Origin: Arthrobacter sp. 131MFCol6.1 | GTDB lineage: Bacteria > Actinomycetota > Actinomycetes > Actinomycetales > Micrococcaceae | DNA length: 64,000 nucleotides | Assembly: GCF_000374925.1 (NCBI RefSeq) | Contig: NZ_KB895546.1 | Location: forward strand, 171,389 to 235,388 | Direction: 5' to 3' | Shown: positions 27,700-37,660 of the stretch, piece after piece | Numbering within the stretch: the first letter of the stretch is position 1 | Layout of the letters: each line of letters opens with the position of its first letter | Notes under the pieces: generated by a model | The model's database searches: none | Told to the model about the DNA's origin: nothing | What the model saw: only the letters and a program-made list of their open reading frames with translations | Made by a program: the position numbers and the translations under genes

Positions 27700-27752
27700 G
27701 CACAAAAAATGGACATGTCCCCGGAAAGGGAGGGCATGTCCATTTTTTGTGC
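27700..27752. terminator. Terminator-like hairpin downstream of purH
   Basis: A 21-bp inverted repeat (27700-27720 with 27732-27752, one mismatch) has an 11-nt loop. Each arm ends in a six-A or six-T run, so it would work as an intrinsic terminator in both directions. It is built from the last two copies of the CATGTCC motif. Confidence 0.7.
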
Positions 27753-27806
27753 GGGTCTCCTGCGCGCGGACCGCAGGCCGGGTGGAAGAGACCGGGTGGA
27801 AGAGCC

Positions 27807-29492
27807 TTAGTGGAAGAAGTGGCGGGCTCCGGTGAAGTACATGGTGATACCGGCGGCGTTGGCCGCGGCGATGACTTCCTCGTCCCGGACGGAGCCGCCG
27901 GGCTGGACGACGGCGCGCACGCCGGCATCGACCAGGATCTGCAGTCCGTCGGCGAACGGGAAGAACGCGTCCGACGCCGCGACGGCACCGCGGGCACGCT
28001 CCGGCGACGCGGTGGCGTCGGCGTTCGAAGCACCGCCGGCACCGTCAACATCGGACTCCACGGTGACCCCGAGGGTGTTGGCGCGCTCGACCGCGAGCTT
28101 GCAGGAGTCGAGCCGGTTGACCTGGCCCATGCCGATGCCGACGGCGGCACCGTTGTCTGCGAGCAGGATGGCGTTGGACTTCGCTGCACGGCACGCGGTC
28201 CAGGCGAATGCGAGGTCGGCCAGGGTGGCGGCATCGGCAGCGTCGCCGGCGGCGAGGGTCCAGTTGGCGGGGGTGTCGCCGTCGGCGTCGACCTTGTCCG
28301 TCGCCTGCACCAGCATGCCGCCGGAGACCTGGCGGAACTCGGTCGGGTAGCGGCCGTATCCGTCCGGGAGGGCCAGGAGGCGGATGTTCTTCTTCTTGGA
28401 CAGGATCTCCACGGCCTCGTCGTCGAAGCCCGGTGCGATGACGACCTCCGTGAAGATGCCGGCGACGGTCCGTGCCATTCCGGCGGTGACCGTGCGGTTC
28501 GCGGCGATGACGCCGCCGAACGCGGACACGGGATCGCAGGCGTGGGCCTTGGCGTGGGCGTCGGCGATGGGGTCAGCCGCGGACGCGGACCCGACGGCCA
28601 CACCGCACGGGTTGGCGTGCTTGATGATGGCGACGGCGGGTTCGGCGAAGTCGAAGGCGGCGCGCAGGGCGGCGTCGGCGTCGACGAAGTTGTTGTAGCT
28701 CATGGCCTTGCCGTGCAGCTGGTCGGCCTGGGCGATGCCGGCCGGGGCGGCCTTGTCCACGTACAGTGCGGCCTGCTGGTGCGGGTTTTCGCCGTAGCGG
28801 AGCACCTCGGAGCGTTCCAGGGCCAGGCCGGCATAGGCGGGCCAGTCGATCACGCCGTCGCCGTCCTCGTCGCGGAACTGGCTGGCGGTCCAGGTGGCCA
28901 CAGCGGTGTCGTAGGCCGCGGTGTGCGCGAACGCCTTGGCGGCGAGCCGGCGGCGGGTCTTCAGGTCAAAACCGCCCGAGGCGGCGGCCTCCACCACGGC
29001 ACCGTAGGAGGCCGGGTCCACCACGATGGCGACGGCGGCGTGGTTCTTCGCGGCGGAGCGCACCATCGCGGGGCCCCCGATGTCGATCTGTTCGACGACG
29101 TCGTCCGGCGCGGCACCGGACTTCACGGTCTCCACGAAGGGGTAGAGGTTGACGACGACGAGATCAAACGGCTCGATCTCCATGTCCGCCAGGGTCTGCA
29201 TGTGGGCCGGGACGCGGCGGTCCGCGAGGATGCCGCCGTGCACGCGCGGGTGCAGGGTCTTGACGCGGCCGTCCAGCATTTCCGGGGAGCCGGTGACTTC
29301 CTCGACTTCCTGCACGGGGATGCCCGCGGCGGCGATCTTCTTGGCCGTGGAGCCGGTGGAGACGATCTTGACGCCGGCGGTGTGCAGGCCTTGAGCGAGC
29401 TCCTCCAGACCGGTCTTGTCGTAGACCGAAATCAGTGCCCGGCGGATGGGAACTCGGTCGATGGATACACGGTCAAGCTGCGTGAAGCTCAC
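27807..29492 (-). CDS. purH: Bifunctional AICAR formyltransferase / IMP cyclohydrolase PurH
   Basis: Last two steps of IMP synthesis: formylation of AICAR with 10-formyl-THF, then ring closure. The 561-residue protein begins with the MGS-like cyclohydrolase domain ([54 protein letters not shown]) and continues with the AICAR formyltransferase domain ([32 protein letters not shown]). GTG at 29492 is chosen because GGAG lies 8 nt upstream; the open frame continues upstream without a site. Its usual partner purN lies about 3 kb upstream with a transporter and a collagen-like gene in between. No ZTP aptamer is seen in its leader. Confidence 0.96.
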   Translation of the reverse strand: MSFTQLDRVSIDRVPIRRALISVYDKTGLEELAQGLHTAGVKIVSTGSTAKKIAAAGIPVQEVEEVTGSPEMLDGRVKTLHPRVHGGILADRRVPAHMQTLADMEIEPFDLVVVNLYPFVETVKSGAAPDDVVEQIDIGGPAMVRSAAKNHAAVAIVVDPASYGAVVEAAASGGFDLKTRRRLAAKAFAHTAAYDTAVATWTASQFRDEDGDGVIDWPAYAGLALERSEVLRYGENPHQQAALYVDKAAPAGIAQADQLHGKAMSYNNFVDADAALRAAFDFAEPAVAIIKHANPCGVAVGSASAADPIADAHAKAHACDPVSAFGGVIAANRTVTAGMARTVAGIFTEVVIAPGFDDEAVEILSKKKNIRLLALPDGYGRYPTEFRQVSGGMLVQATDKVDADGDTPANWTLAAGDAADAATLADLAFAWTACRAAKSNAILLADNGAAVGIGMGQVNRLDSCKLAVERANTLGVTVESDVDGAGGASNADATASPERARGAVAASDAFFPFADGLQILVDAGVRAVVQPGGSVRDEEVIAAANAAGITMYFTGARHFFH

Positions 29493-29642
29493 AAAAGTCT
29501 CCGTCTTATATCGCGGCGGGGCCGCGGGTGGTGGGGATGCGGCCAGTTTATCGCGTCCCGGCGCCGGGCCCTCCCGCGCGCCGGAGTGTGAAGCACGCGC
29601 AGGCCGCGGCCCGGCCACGTAGAGTTTTCACAGGAGGCCAAG

Positions 29643-30995
29643 ATGAACACGTACACCACTGTGCCCAGCGGCGAACAGGTGGTCCAGGAACTGCCGTGGC
29701 GGTGGAAGGTCCAAGGCCGGATCTTCCTGATCGGCGGACTGGGCTTCATGTTCGATGCCTGGGACGTCACCCTCAACGGCATCCTCATTCCGTTGCTGTC
29801 CAAGCACTGGTCGCTGAGCCCGGGCGATGCCGCCTGGATCGGCACGGCGAACCTCATTGGCATGGCCCTGGGCGCGTTTGTCTGGGGCACCATCGCGGAC
29901 ACGATCGGCCGCAAGAAGGCCTTCACCGCGACGCTGCTGATTTTCTCCATCTTCACCGTGCTCGGCGCCTTCTCCCCCGACTTCATGTGGTTCGTCGTGT
30001 TCCGGTTCCTGGCCGGATTCGGCCTGGGCGGCTGCATCCCGGTGGACTATGCGCTGGTGGGCGAGTTCACCCCCCGCAAACAGCGCGGCCGGGTGCTCAC
30101 CGCGATGGACGGCTGGTGGCCGATCGGCGCCGCCCTGTGCGGTTTTGTCTCCGCCGGGCTGGTCGCGGCCTTCGCGGACTGGCGGCTGACCATGCTGGTC
30201 ATGGTGCTCCCGGCGCTGCTGGTGTTCTGGATCCGCCGCAGCGTGCCGGAATCCCCGCTGTTCCTGATCCGCAAGGGCCGCCGCGACGAGGCCGCCAAGG
30301 TGATCGACGGCCTGGTCCAGGCCACCGGCGCCGAGGCCCGCGTCTACAGCCTGCCCGCGCCGCAGGATGCACCACGCCTCTCGGCAGGGAGCGCGTGGAC
30401 GCAGTTGCGCGCCCTCTGGCAGTTCAACTGGAAGATCACGACGGCGGCATGGGCCCTCTTCTTCAGCATCCTGCTGGTGTACTACCTGTCACTGACGTGG
30501 ATGCCGCGGATCCTGATCGGCGCCGGCTTCGCGGAGTACAAGGCCTTCCTGACCACGGCGTCGATGGCCGCCGTCGGACTCCTCGGCGTGGTCGTGGCCG
30601 CCCTGCTGGTGGAGCGGGTGGGCCGCAAATGGATCCTGGCCATCACCGGCCCGCTGTCCGCACTGACCCTGGTGATCGTGGCGATCGTGGTGGACATCCC
30701 CACCGCCGCCGTCTTCTGGCTCCTGGTGTTCGGCTTCGTGGTGCAGGTGGCCATCCCGGTGCTCTATGCCTACGTCTCCGAGCTCTACCCGACAGAGCTG
30801 CGCGGCTCCGGCTTCGGCTGGGCCTCGACGTTCTCGCGGCTCGGCGCCGGGTTCGGTCCGCTGGTCTTCGCGGCCTTCCTGTGGCCGGAGCTGGGGCTCG
30901 CGACGTCGTTCGCCCTGGCCGGCGGCCTCGTGCTGCTCTCCGTACTGTGGATGGCGTTCTTCGCCCCCGAGACCAAGCAGCGCCGGCTCGAGTAA
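29643..30995 (+). CDS. MFS transporter (sugar/aromatic-acid porter type)
   Basis: 450 residues, 12 predicted transmembrane helices. The signature between TM2 and TM3, GTIADTIGRKKAF, and the mirrored VERVGRKWILAI between TM8 and TM9 define the family. FDAWDVTLNGILIPLL in TM1 resembles AAHS/SV2-like members that carry niacin or aromatic acids (D-x-x-D region), but the substrate is not clear. AGGAGG precedes the ATG by 5 nt. It stands alone, divergent from purH by 150 nt, and ends in a repeat copy and a strong terminator. Confidence 0.88.
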   Translation: MNTYTTVPSGEQVVQELPWRWKVQGRIFLIGGLGFMFDAWDVTLNGILIPLLSKHWSLSPGDAAWIGTANLIGMALGAFVWGTIADTIGRKKAFTATLLIFSIFTVLGAFSPDFMWFVVFRFLAGFGLGGCIPVDYALVGEFTPRKQRGRVLTAMDGWWPIGAALCGFVSAGLVAAFADWRLTMLVMVLPALLVFWIRRSVPESPLFLIRKGRRDEAAKVIDGLVQATGAEARVYSLPAPQDAPRLSAGSAWTQLRALWQFNWKITTAAWALFFSILLVYYLSLTWMPRILIGAGFAEYKAFLTTASMAAVGLLGVVVAALLVERVGRKWILAITGPLSALTLVIVAIVVDIPTAAVFWLLVFGFVVQVAIPVLYAYVSELYPTELRGSGFGWASTFSRLGAGFGPLVFAAFLWPELGLATSFALAGGLVLLSVLWMAFFAPETKQRRLE

Positions 30996-31007
30996 CGCGC
31001 CCGCCAA

Positions 31008-31073
31008 CCCGATGCTCTATCACTCCGGGCGGTTCTGGGCGCTGATAGCCGCCCCAAGTGATAGCGCATCGGG
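31008..31073. repeat. Dispersed CTATCAC/GTGATAG palindrome, copy 2
   Basis: CCCGATGCTCTATCACT (31008-31024) pairs with AGTGATAGCGCATCGGG (31057-31073) with one mismatch. An inner GGGCGG/CCGCCC stem adds to it. It lies 12 nt past the MFS gene stop. Confidence 0.85.
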
Positions 31074-31079
31074 GACATC

Positions 31080-31122
31080 ACGACGGCGCCCCTCACCTGC
31101 GAGTGGTGAGGGGCGCCGTCGT
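31080..31122. terminator. Bidirectional terminator between MFS and collagen-like genes
   Basis: An 18-bp perfect stem (31080-31097 with 31105-31122) with a 7-nt loop, between two convergent stop codons. Confidence 0.85.
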
Positions 31123-31141
31123 CTGTGGTTCGATCACCCGC

Positions 31142-32116
<975 letters not shown>

Positions 32117-32258
32117 TCAGACTATTGCCCATTTCACTACTTGCACCGGCTCGGAAATACCTGTCTTTGGCCCTGCAGTACCTGACTTTCGGAACGTGTA
32201 CTCAGTTTTGCGGGTCCGACCACTTGCTTTGACTGCGAAGGCCGCTACGCGCCCACGA

Positions 32259-32335
32259 CCCGATGCGCTATCACTTCGGGCCGTCTCCTGGCTGTTCTGA
32301 GCCCTGATAGCCACCTCAAGTGATAGCGCATCGGG
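32259..32335. repeat. Dispersed CTATCAC/GTGATAG palindrome, copy 3
   Basis: Perfect 18-bp arms CCCGATGCGCTATCACTT (32259-32276) and AAGTGATAGCGCATCGGG (32318-32335), with a 41-nt interior unlike the other copies. It lies in the 306-nt gap between the collagen-like gene start and the purN stop. The rest of that gap holds the collagen-like promoter region and, at 32336-32383, short direct repeats of AATCAGGCGG. Confidence 0.85.
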
Positions 32336-32383
32336 GAAATCAGAGGGGCAATCAGGCGGGGGGAAATCAGGCGGCGGGGGAAA

Positions 32384-32959
32384 TCAGGCGGCGGTGTGGG
32401 CCGCGGCGAGGGAGGCCAGCGTGGAGACCAGGAGCCGTCGTTCCACCACCTTGATGCGCTCGTGCAGGGACTCCTCGCTCTCGCCGTCCCCGATCGCCAC
32501 GGCTTCCTGCGCGATGATGGGGCCCGTGTCCACCCCGGCGTCGGCCCAGTGCACCGTGCAGCCGGTGACCTTCACGCCGTAGGCCAGCGCGTCGCGGACC
32601 CCGTGGGCGCCGGGGAAGGACGGCAGCAGCGCCGGGTGCGTGTTGAGGTATTTGCCGCCAAACGCGTCGATGAAGTCGGCGCTGACAATCCGCATGAAGC
32701 CCGAGGACACCACCACATCCGGGGCGAAGCCGGCGACGGTCTCGGTCAGGGCCGCGTTCCAGGCCGCCCGGTCCGGGTAGGCCTTGAAGTCCACCACAAA
32801 CGTGGGAATCCCGGCGGCGGCGGAGCGTTCCACCCCGAACGTCCCCGGGCGGTCGGCGCCGACGGCGGCGATCTCAACGTCGAGCGCGCCGGACTTCACG
32901 GCATCGATAACTGCCTGGAGGTTGGAGCCGGTGCCGGAAACGAGGACAACTATGCGCAT
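32384..32959 (-). CDS. purN: Phosphoribosylglycinamide formyltransferase PurN
   Basis: Formyl-THF-dependent third step of purine synthesis (GAR to FGAR). The 191-residue protein is complete. It has the N-terminal VVLVSGTGSNLQAVIDA, the catalytic Asn-His in YLNTHPALLPSFPGAHG and the catalytic Asp in HWADAGVDTGPII. The ATG has no strong Shine-Dalgarno and lies 39 nt from the divergent start of the next gene. Its 3' end runs into short direct repeats (AATCAGGCGGCGG), so the final residues SLAAAHTAA may have been altered by slippage. Confidence 0.96.
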   Translation of the reverse strand: MRIVVLVSGTGSNLQAVIDAVKSGALDVEIAAVGADRPGTFGVERSAAAGIPTFVVDFKAYPDRAAWNAALTETVAGFAPDVVVSSGFMRIVSADFIDAFGGKYLNTHPALLPSFPGAHGVRDALAYGVKVTGCTVHWADAGVDTGPIIAQEAVAIGDGESEESLHERIKVVERRLLVSTLASLAAAHTAA

Positions 32960-32998
32960 GGTCCTAGCTTATGGGGCCGCTCGCGTAGGCTGGAAAAC

Positions 32999-33442
32999 AT
33001 GAATCCCCCCACGGAATCCGGCAGCGGCCAGCCGGACCGGCAACCAGCCGGCCAGGCGGCACAAGATTCCGCACGCCTGACGCACACCCTATTCCGGCTG
33101 TTCGTCGTCGCGGTCCTGGGCTCGTTCTTCGTCTTCCAGCTCGACGTGGCCTACGTGTGGCTGACGGCGCTGCTCACAGTGGCGGGGATTGTGCTGGGCA
33201 TCGTGGTGCTGGTCCGGGCAGTGAAATACAAGGAATCGCGGCTGGTCCTGTACGGCGCGATATCCGGGCTGGTGGTCACCGCGGTGATGCTCCTGGTGGT
33301 CCTGGCCTCGACGCTGTTCTTCAACCAGATCCGCGATTACCAGCAGTGCGTCCGCTACGCCCTGACGCAGCAGGCAACCTCGGAATGCAGGACGCAGCTG
33401 GAGAAGTCCCTGCCCACGCAACTGCCCACGCAGCTGCGCTGA
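32999..33442 (+). CDS. Small membrane protein of unknown function
   Basis: 147 residues with a Pro/Gln/Ser-rich N-terminal tail (about 1-30) and three hydrophobic segments (about 35-55, 60-78 and 90-112). A short soluble tail follows, ending in a repeated LPTQLPTQLR and containing two cysteines. No catalytic motif is seen. TAGGCT lies 7 nt before the ATG, the leaderless arrangement seen also at purU. It is divergent from purN and convergent with the DUF6350 gene. Confidence 0.7.
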   Translation: MNPPTESGSGQPDRQPAGQAAQDSARLTHTLFRLFVVAVLGSFFVFQLDVAYVWLTALLTVAGIVLGIVVLVRAVKYKESRLVLYGAISGLVVTAVMLLVVLASTLFFNQIRDYQQCVRYALTQQATSECRTQLEKSLPTQLPTQLR

Positions 33443-33464
33443 CAGCTGCACCCGCGCCGCTGCT

Positions 33465-34784
33465 CTAGCGGCTGTTGACCGTCTCGAGGTCTGCCTCGCG
33501 CAGCTTCTGCTGGCGTTCCAGCCAGGGTCCGGCCGCGTAGCCGATCACGACGCCGATCCCGACCTCCGCGGCCACGAACAGTGCCGTGCGCAGCGGATCG
33601 GGCCCGATCTCCGTCAGCCGCCCGATGCCGGCCGAACCGCGGGCCAGCCAGGCGAGCCCCGCCGCGAGCAGCCCGGCCACGGAGCCGATCACCGCGCCCA
33701 GCACCAGGGTGGAGGCGGCGGCGGTAAACCAGCGGGCCCGGACCTTGATGGACAGCCATTCGTCGAAGTGGTTTTCGCCTTCGCGCAGGAACCACCAGCC
33801 GGCCAGCGCCCCGGCCAGCGCCGGCACCACCAGGGCCACAAAGCCGAAGTCGAGGGAACCGGCCGGCAGCGCCGCGAACACCGGAATGGACGGCAGCGGC
33901 CCGACGGCGGTCCCGAGCGGTCCGGCCAGCGACCCGACGCCCAGGGCGAACCCCGCGCCGGAGATCCAGGCCAGGGCAAAGACGACGAGGTTGGGCAGGA
34001 AGCCGAGCTGCACGATGGTGAGGACGCCGCCGCCCATGGCGCCGGCGTCGAGCCCTTCATAAACGGCGACCACAAGGTTCCAGTGGATAAAGAGGTCGAC
34101 CGCCAGCAGCGCGGCGGACATCGCCAGGCTCGCCATCAGCGCCACCGATCCTGCCTTGATGGCCGAGCCCAGGTAGGACCCGGCCCAGCGGGAGTGCTGG
34201 CTGGTGCGGGACAGCCAGGCCACGGCGTCGACGCCGATCAGCCGGCTCCACGACCCGGCCTCGCGGCGCGCGCCGACCACCATGCCGAGCCCGAACGGGA
34301 TGAGGGGAATGAACGCGGCGGCCCAGAGGCTGATCCCGACGTCGGCCGTGCGGCAGACAAAACCCGTGGCGATCCCGAATCCCGCGTATGCCAGCCAGGA
34401 GCCAAGCAGCGTCTGCCAGAGCTGGTCCGTATACGAGGCGCGGGCAAGGCGCCGTCCGGCGCGCCAGGCGAGCAGGAACGGGATGAGGGCCAGCCCCAGC
34501 GGGATGAGCGAGAGCGTCCCGGATTCCGGCTGCGCGGCGGACCCGGCACCGGCGGTGTCGAGCAGCAGGGGTACGCCGTGGATCAGCAGCCAGGCCTGGC
34601 CGGCCAGGCGCGCCAGGACGTCGAATCCGCCGTGCTGGAATCCGGCCGTGGCCCAGACGATGACGATCGGGGCCACCACCACGAGGGCGGAGATGACGGC
34701 GGCCTGGCCGGACTCGAGGGCACCCTGCAGCCACAGGGGCATGGGAAGGCCACGTTGTCCGGTCTGATCAGCGCGCAGTTTCAT
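33465..34784 (-). CDS. DUF6350 family multi-pass membrane protein
   Basis: About 439 residues with 9-10 hydrophobic helices, recognisable from LIPLGLALIPFLLAWRAGRRLAR and the PNLVVFALAWISGAGFALG and LGPLPSIPVFAALP-type segments of the actinobacterial DUF6350 family. This gene commonly sits next to purN and sucCD, as it does beside purN here. The function is not established; a cell-envelope or division role has been suggested for related proteins. The start is uncertain: ATG 34784 is used, the frame is open to GTG 34889, and ATG 34742 is also possible. Confidence 0.8.
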   Translation of the reverse strand: MKLRADQTGQRGLPMPLWLQGALESGQAAVISALVVVAPIVIVWATAGFQHGGFDVLARLAGQAWLLIHGVPLLLDTAGAGSAAQPESGTLSLIPLGLALIPFLLAWRAGRRLARASYTDQLWQTLLGSWLAYAGFGIATGFVCRTADVGISLWAAAFIPLIPFGLGMVVGARREAGSWSRLIGVDAVAWLSRTSQHSRWAGSYLGSAIKAGSVALMASLAMSAALLAVDLFIHWNLVVAVYEGLDAGAMGGGVLTIVQLGFLPNLVVFALAWISGAGFALGVGSLAGPLGTAVGPLPSIPVFAALPAGSLDFGFVALVVPALAGALAGWWFLREGENHFDEWLSIKVRARWFTAAASTLVLGAVIGSVAGLLAAGLAWLARGSAGIGRLTEIGPDPLRTALFVAAEVGIGVVIGYAAGPWLERQQKLREADLETVNSR

Positions 34785-34938
34785 CGAGATCCATGGTGCC
34801 ACGGGCCCGGCATCCGGCCGGTTTCCGACAGGCACATTGGCCGGATCCGCCGTATTTGACGTCGGGGCCGCGCGGAGCTTTTTGCACACCCGGGTCGTAA
34901 AATTGTAAATGTCCGCAATCAGTGGTTGGAGGCAGATA

Positions 34939-35424
34939 ATGACTACCGCATCTCCTCATGCGCACGGCGTTCATTTTGGTCGGACAGATGTACAGAACGT
35001 TGGCATGGGTGTAGGTATCGTCCTGATCGTCGTGGGCATCTTGGGGTTCATCCCCGGCATCACTACGAATTACAGCGAACTGAGGTTCTTCGGGCCTGAT
35101 TCCAAGGCCCTGTTCCTGGGCCTGTTCCAGGTGTCGATGTTGCTGAACATCGTTCAGCTCGCGATCGGCGCCACCGGCCTGACCATGTCCCGGACTGCCA
35201 TGGGCGCCCGGAATTTCCTCATGGGCTCCGGTCTGCTGTACATCGTCCTTAGCATCTACGGTTTCATCGTCGGCGTGGATTCGGCGGCCAACTTCCTGTC
35301 GCTGAACACCATGGACAATTGGGCCTTCATGGTAATGGGCATTGTAATGGCCGGCGCAGGCTGGCTGATGACGAGGCACCTGGAAGAAGACGTAAAGACC
35401 CGGTCATCAACCCCCGGGACATAG
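34939..35424 (+). CDS. DUF4383 domain membrane protein
   Basis: 161 residues with four hydrophobic helices (GMGVGIVLIVVGILGFIPGI, ALFLGLFQVSMLLNIVQLAIGATGL, FLMGSGLLYIVLSIYGFIVG, WAFMVMGIVMAGAGWLM). These match the DUF4383 four-helix family common in actinobacteria and cyanobacteria. GGAGG lies 8 nt before the ATG. Function unknown. A hairpin with a TTT tail follows at 35476. Confidence 0.82.
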   Translation: MTTASPHAHGVHFGRTDVQNVGMGVGIVLIVVGILGFIPGITTNYSELRFFGPDSKALFLGLFQVSMLLNIVQLAIGATGLTMSRTAMGARNFLMGSGLLYIVLSIYGFIVGVDSAANFLSLNTMDNWAFMVMGIVMAGAGWLMTRHLEEDVKTRSSTPGT

Positions 35425-35475
35425 GGAGCCGCGAATGAGTAACGTTTCATAGCATTCAGAAAATTCGTACTACCT

Positions 35476-35520
35476 GCTGGTGCAGTGGTTTAGCGGAAAC
35501 GCGGCGGCTGCACCAGCTTT
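35476..35520 (+). terminator. Intrinsic terminator after the DUF4383 gene
   Basis: GCTGGTGCAG (35476-35485) pairs perfectly with CTGCACCAGC (35508-35517), followed by TTT. The 301-nt gap around it also contains two direct copies of CACAGTGAACGCCCGACG (35585 and 35617). Confidence 0.65.
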
Positions 35521-35639
35521 CCGTGTGGCACGCCGGCCGTGCCCGGCACAGGTTTCGACGACGGCGACGGCGACGCGCCACCTCACAGTGAACGCCCGAC
35601 GGCGGCGCGCCGCCGCACAGTGAACGCCCGACGCCGGAA

Positions 35640-35664
35640 GGCCGGGACTTTGTGAGTCCCGGCC
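35640..35664 (-). terminator. Hairpin terminator downstream of the deaminase gene
   Basis: GGCCGGGACT (35640-35649) pairs with AGTCCCGGCC (35655-35664) around a 5-nt loop, about 60 nt past the deaminase stop on the minus strand. Confidence 0.65.
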
Positions 35665-35725
35665 CTCCGTGATGCCTTACCGCTGCCGTTGCCGCTGGTG
35701 ATGATGCGGGTGCTGCGGCGGCTCG

Positions 35726-36223
35726 TTAGCTTGCGTGTTCCCGAACGCGGGGCGGGAGGGTGTCCCACTCCGTTTCGGTGGCACGCATCCAGGGAAAGGG
35801 CAGCAGTTCCATGATCCGAACCTTGCCCACGTCGCCCCCGGCATCGACCAGTACGGAGGTCTCGGTTCCATAAGAACGCAGCAGCTCCCGGCAGAGGCCA
35901 CACGGGTTCGTGACTTGGGGCTGTCCCTGCCCGTCCATGCTGACGGCTACCACGGAGTGGATTGCTGGTTCCTGAGCCATGCGGGCATTGGCAAGGGCGC
36001 TGGATTCGGCGCACACATTGATGCGCTTGGCGCCAATGTGCAGCCCGAGATAGATGGCCCCCGACTCGCCGCGCATGGCGGCGGCCACCCGGTGGTTCTC
36101 GCTGTGGTGGGCGGTCAGCAACAGCGCGCTCGCTGCCTCGTAAAGCTCCACGTCGGAGACGTCGAGATCAAAGGAGATTCCGTTTGCCTGCAAACCGCTT
36201 CCGTCCGGGCGACTGGCGTCCAT
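35726..36223 (-). CDS. Cytidine deaminase-like zinc hydrolase (CDA/blasticidin-S deaminase fold)
   Basis: 165 residues. The CDA zinc-site pattern is intact: Cys71-Ala-Glu73 supplies one ligand and the proton shuttle, and Pro107-Cys108-x-x-Cys111 the other two ligands, all-cysteine as in small homotetrameric CDAs. The region around IRIMELLPFPW resembles blasticidin-S deaminase more than housekeeping Cdd, and there is an N-terminal extension of about 25 residues. The ATG has a GGGAA site. It follows the MHS symporter gene by 86 nt on the same strand and lies in the catabolic island, so deamination of a cyclic amine other than cytidine is possible. Assignment below the fold is uncertain. Confidence 0.8.
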   Translation of the reverse strand: MDASRPDGSGLQANGISFDLDVSDVELYEAASALLLTAHHSENHRVAAAMRGESGAIYLGLHIGAKRINVCAESSALANARMAQEPAIHSVVAVSMDGQGQPQVTNPCGLCRELLRSYGTETSVLVDAGGDVGKVRIMELLPFPWMRATETEWDTLPPRVREHAS

Positions 36224-36272
36224 GAGGGTTCCCACTTTCCGTTCCTGCTTACCGCTGTTCTTACGTGCCTGT

Positions 36273-36304
36273 GTTCGTGGCCGGCTGTGTTCGTGGCCGG
36301 CTGT
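36273..36304. repeat. Short 16-bp tandem duplication
   Basis: TTCGTGGCCGGCTGTG is present twice in direct succession between the symporter stop and the deaminase start. Confidence 0.6.
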
Positions 36305-36309
36305 GTGTC

Positions 36310-37614
36310 CTACCTGCCGATGAAGATGCCGTTTTTCTTCCGGGCGAGCAGGTAGAAGACGATGCTGAGCGCCGACAGGACGGCCACGTAGACGGGGAAG
36401 ATCCAGGACGCGTTCATGGACTGGAGCCAGACCAGGAGGTAGGAGGCCGTGCCGCCGAAGAGGGCGACGCCCAGGCCGTAGCCGAGCGCGGTGCCGGCAC
36501 CGCGGCAACCCTTCGGCATCAGGGAGCTGGTGACCACGTTGTACAGGGTCATGTTCAGGACCAGCACCACCGAGCCGCCGAGGAGGACGGCCGCGAAGCC
36601 GGCGATGCCGGGCTTGACGTACATCAGCATCAGGAAGACGGACGGAATGGCCAGCGCACGGGTGATCAGGAACCACTTGGACATCGACTTCCCGTCAGCA
36701 ACCTTGCTGATGATGAGGCTACCGACAACCAGCACGACGCCGAGGATGGTGGTGAGCGCGAAGACTGCGGTGGCGTCCTCCTTGAAGCCGGTTCGGGCCG
36801 CCGTCGGGAGGCCGGTGTTCCAGGCGTAGTTGTAGGCCTGCGCCGCGCCGACCACGAAGGTGATGGCCAGGACGCTGAGCCAGTGCTTGCGCACTCCGCC
36901 CCAGACGGTCTTGGCGGAGTTGTTCGCCAGTTCTTCCGGCTTCATGGTCTCCGGAAGCGTCCGGCGAAGGTAGACAACAACGAAGCCAAAGGCTGCGCCG
37001 ACGATGAACGGCACACGCCATCCCCAGTCGGCCATGACGGCTCCGCCGAGCATCAGGGACGACAGGTAGCTGACCAGCGAGGCGAGCAGGATGCCTGCGT
37101 TGACGTAGAAGGAGATGATGCCGGCGACAAAGCCCTCGCGTCCCTCGGGGACGAGTTCGACGGCGTGGGCGGTGGACAGCGGAGCTTCAACACCGGTGGA
37201 GATGCCCTGGACGATGCGGCAGACCAGCAGGATGACGCCGGCCGCGGGGCCGATCTGGTCATAGGTCGGGGACACGGCAATGATCAGGGTGGTAACCGCC
37301 ATCATCATGATGGACCAGAGCATTACCCGCCGTCGTCCGATCCTGTCGGCGAACGTGCCGAGCAGGATCCCGCCCAACGGACGGAACGCGAAGCCGACGG
37401 CAAAGACAGCCAGCGCGCTCAGCGTCGCGGCGACGGGGTCCTGCGACGGGAAGAACTTGGGTCCGATGAAGGCCGACAGCAGGCCAAAGACCATCCAGTC
37501 GTACCATTCCAGGGTGTTTCCAAGTCCAAGGCCGAGCAGTCCCCGGCGGACTTCCGGAGATAGCCGGGACTTGCGGCCGGTCTCCAGGTCAGTCTTGACG
37601 ACAGTGTCAGTCAT
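36310..37614 (-). CDS. MFS transporter, metabolite:H+ symporter (MHS) family
   Basis: 434 residues, 12 transmembrane helices. GNTLEWYDWMVFGLLSAFIG in TM1 and RPLGGILLGTFADRIGRRRVML after TM2 are diagnostic of the MHS group, which imports organic acids and betaines (2-oxoglutarate, proline betaine, shikimate). ATG 37614 is chosen for its AAGGAA site. It forms a probable operon with the CDA-like gene and is divergent from the XRE-cupin regulator and the dehydrogenase/CoA-transferase operon, so it is the likely importer of that pathway's substrate. Confidence 0.9.
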   Translation of the reverse strand: MTDTVVKTDLETGRKSRLSPEVRRGLLGLGLGNTLEWYDWMVFGLLSAFIGPKFFPSQDPVAATLSALAVFAVGFAFRPLGGILLGTFADRIGRRRVMLWSIMMMAVTTLIIAVSPTYDQIGPAAGVILLVCRIVQGISTGVEAPLSTAHAVELVPEGREGFVAGIISFYVNAGILLASLVSYLSSLMLGGAVMADWGWRVPFIVGAAFGFVVVYLRRTLPETMKPEELANNSAKTVWGGVRKHWLSVLAITFVVGAAQAYNYAWNTGLPTAARTGFKEDATAVFALTTILGVVLVVGSLIISKVADGKSMSKWFLITRALAIPSVFLMLMYVKPGIAGFAAVLLGGSVVLVLNMTLYNVVTSSLMPKGCRGAGTALGYGLGVALFGGTASYLLVWLQSMNASWIFPVYVAVLSALSIVFYLLARKKNGIFIGR

Positions 37615-37660
37615 GATTCCTTTTTCCTTCCCCCGCACTTTCGGGGTGCGTGAGGGTACG

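Larger units (their letters stand above)
27332..27752. repeat. Array of paired CATGTCC palindromes
   Basis: Ten copies of a 10-bp motif related to the perfect palindrome GGACATGTCC start at 27332, 27401, 27444, 27466, 27507, 27529, 27640, 27662, 27711 and 27732. Degenerate GGACATA/CATATGCCC versions lie at 27361, 27375, 27600 and 27612. Eight copies form four pairs spaced 22, 22, 22 and 21 bp, with AAAGAATG-like spacers. A 63-bp segment is duplicated (27444 and 27507). The array fills most of the 643-nt gap between the convergent peptidase and purH genes. The sequence around 27164-27331 shows nothing else. Confidence 0.85.

Noticed and set aside
27219..27743. 174-codon minus-strand frame over the CATGTCC array
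   Set aside because: Product repeats such as DMLIL and GHAHSF are translations of the DNA repeats and similar strings appear in several frames; noncoding repeat is the simpler reading.
27332..27752. CRISPR array
   Set aside because: Repeats are short palindromes with 21-22 bp spacing in pairs, spacers are themselves repeated, and no cas genes are present.
29493..29642. A second ZTP riboswitch upstream of purH
   Set aside because: The conserved blocks (ACTGGCG, GGGAGCG, CGCCTGGGC) are absent from the leader.
32336..32390. AATCAGGCGG direct repeats near the purN 3' end as a regulatory array
   Set aside because: Only three to four short copies at a gene end, best explained by slippage.
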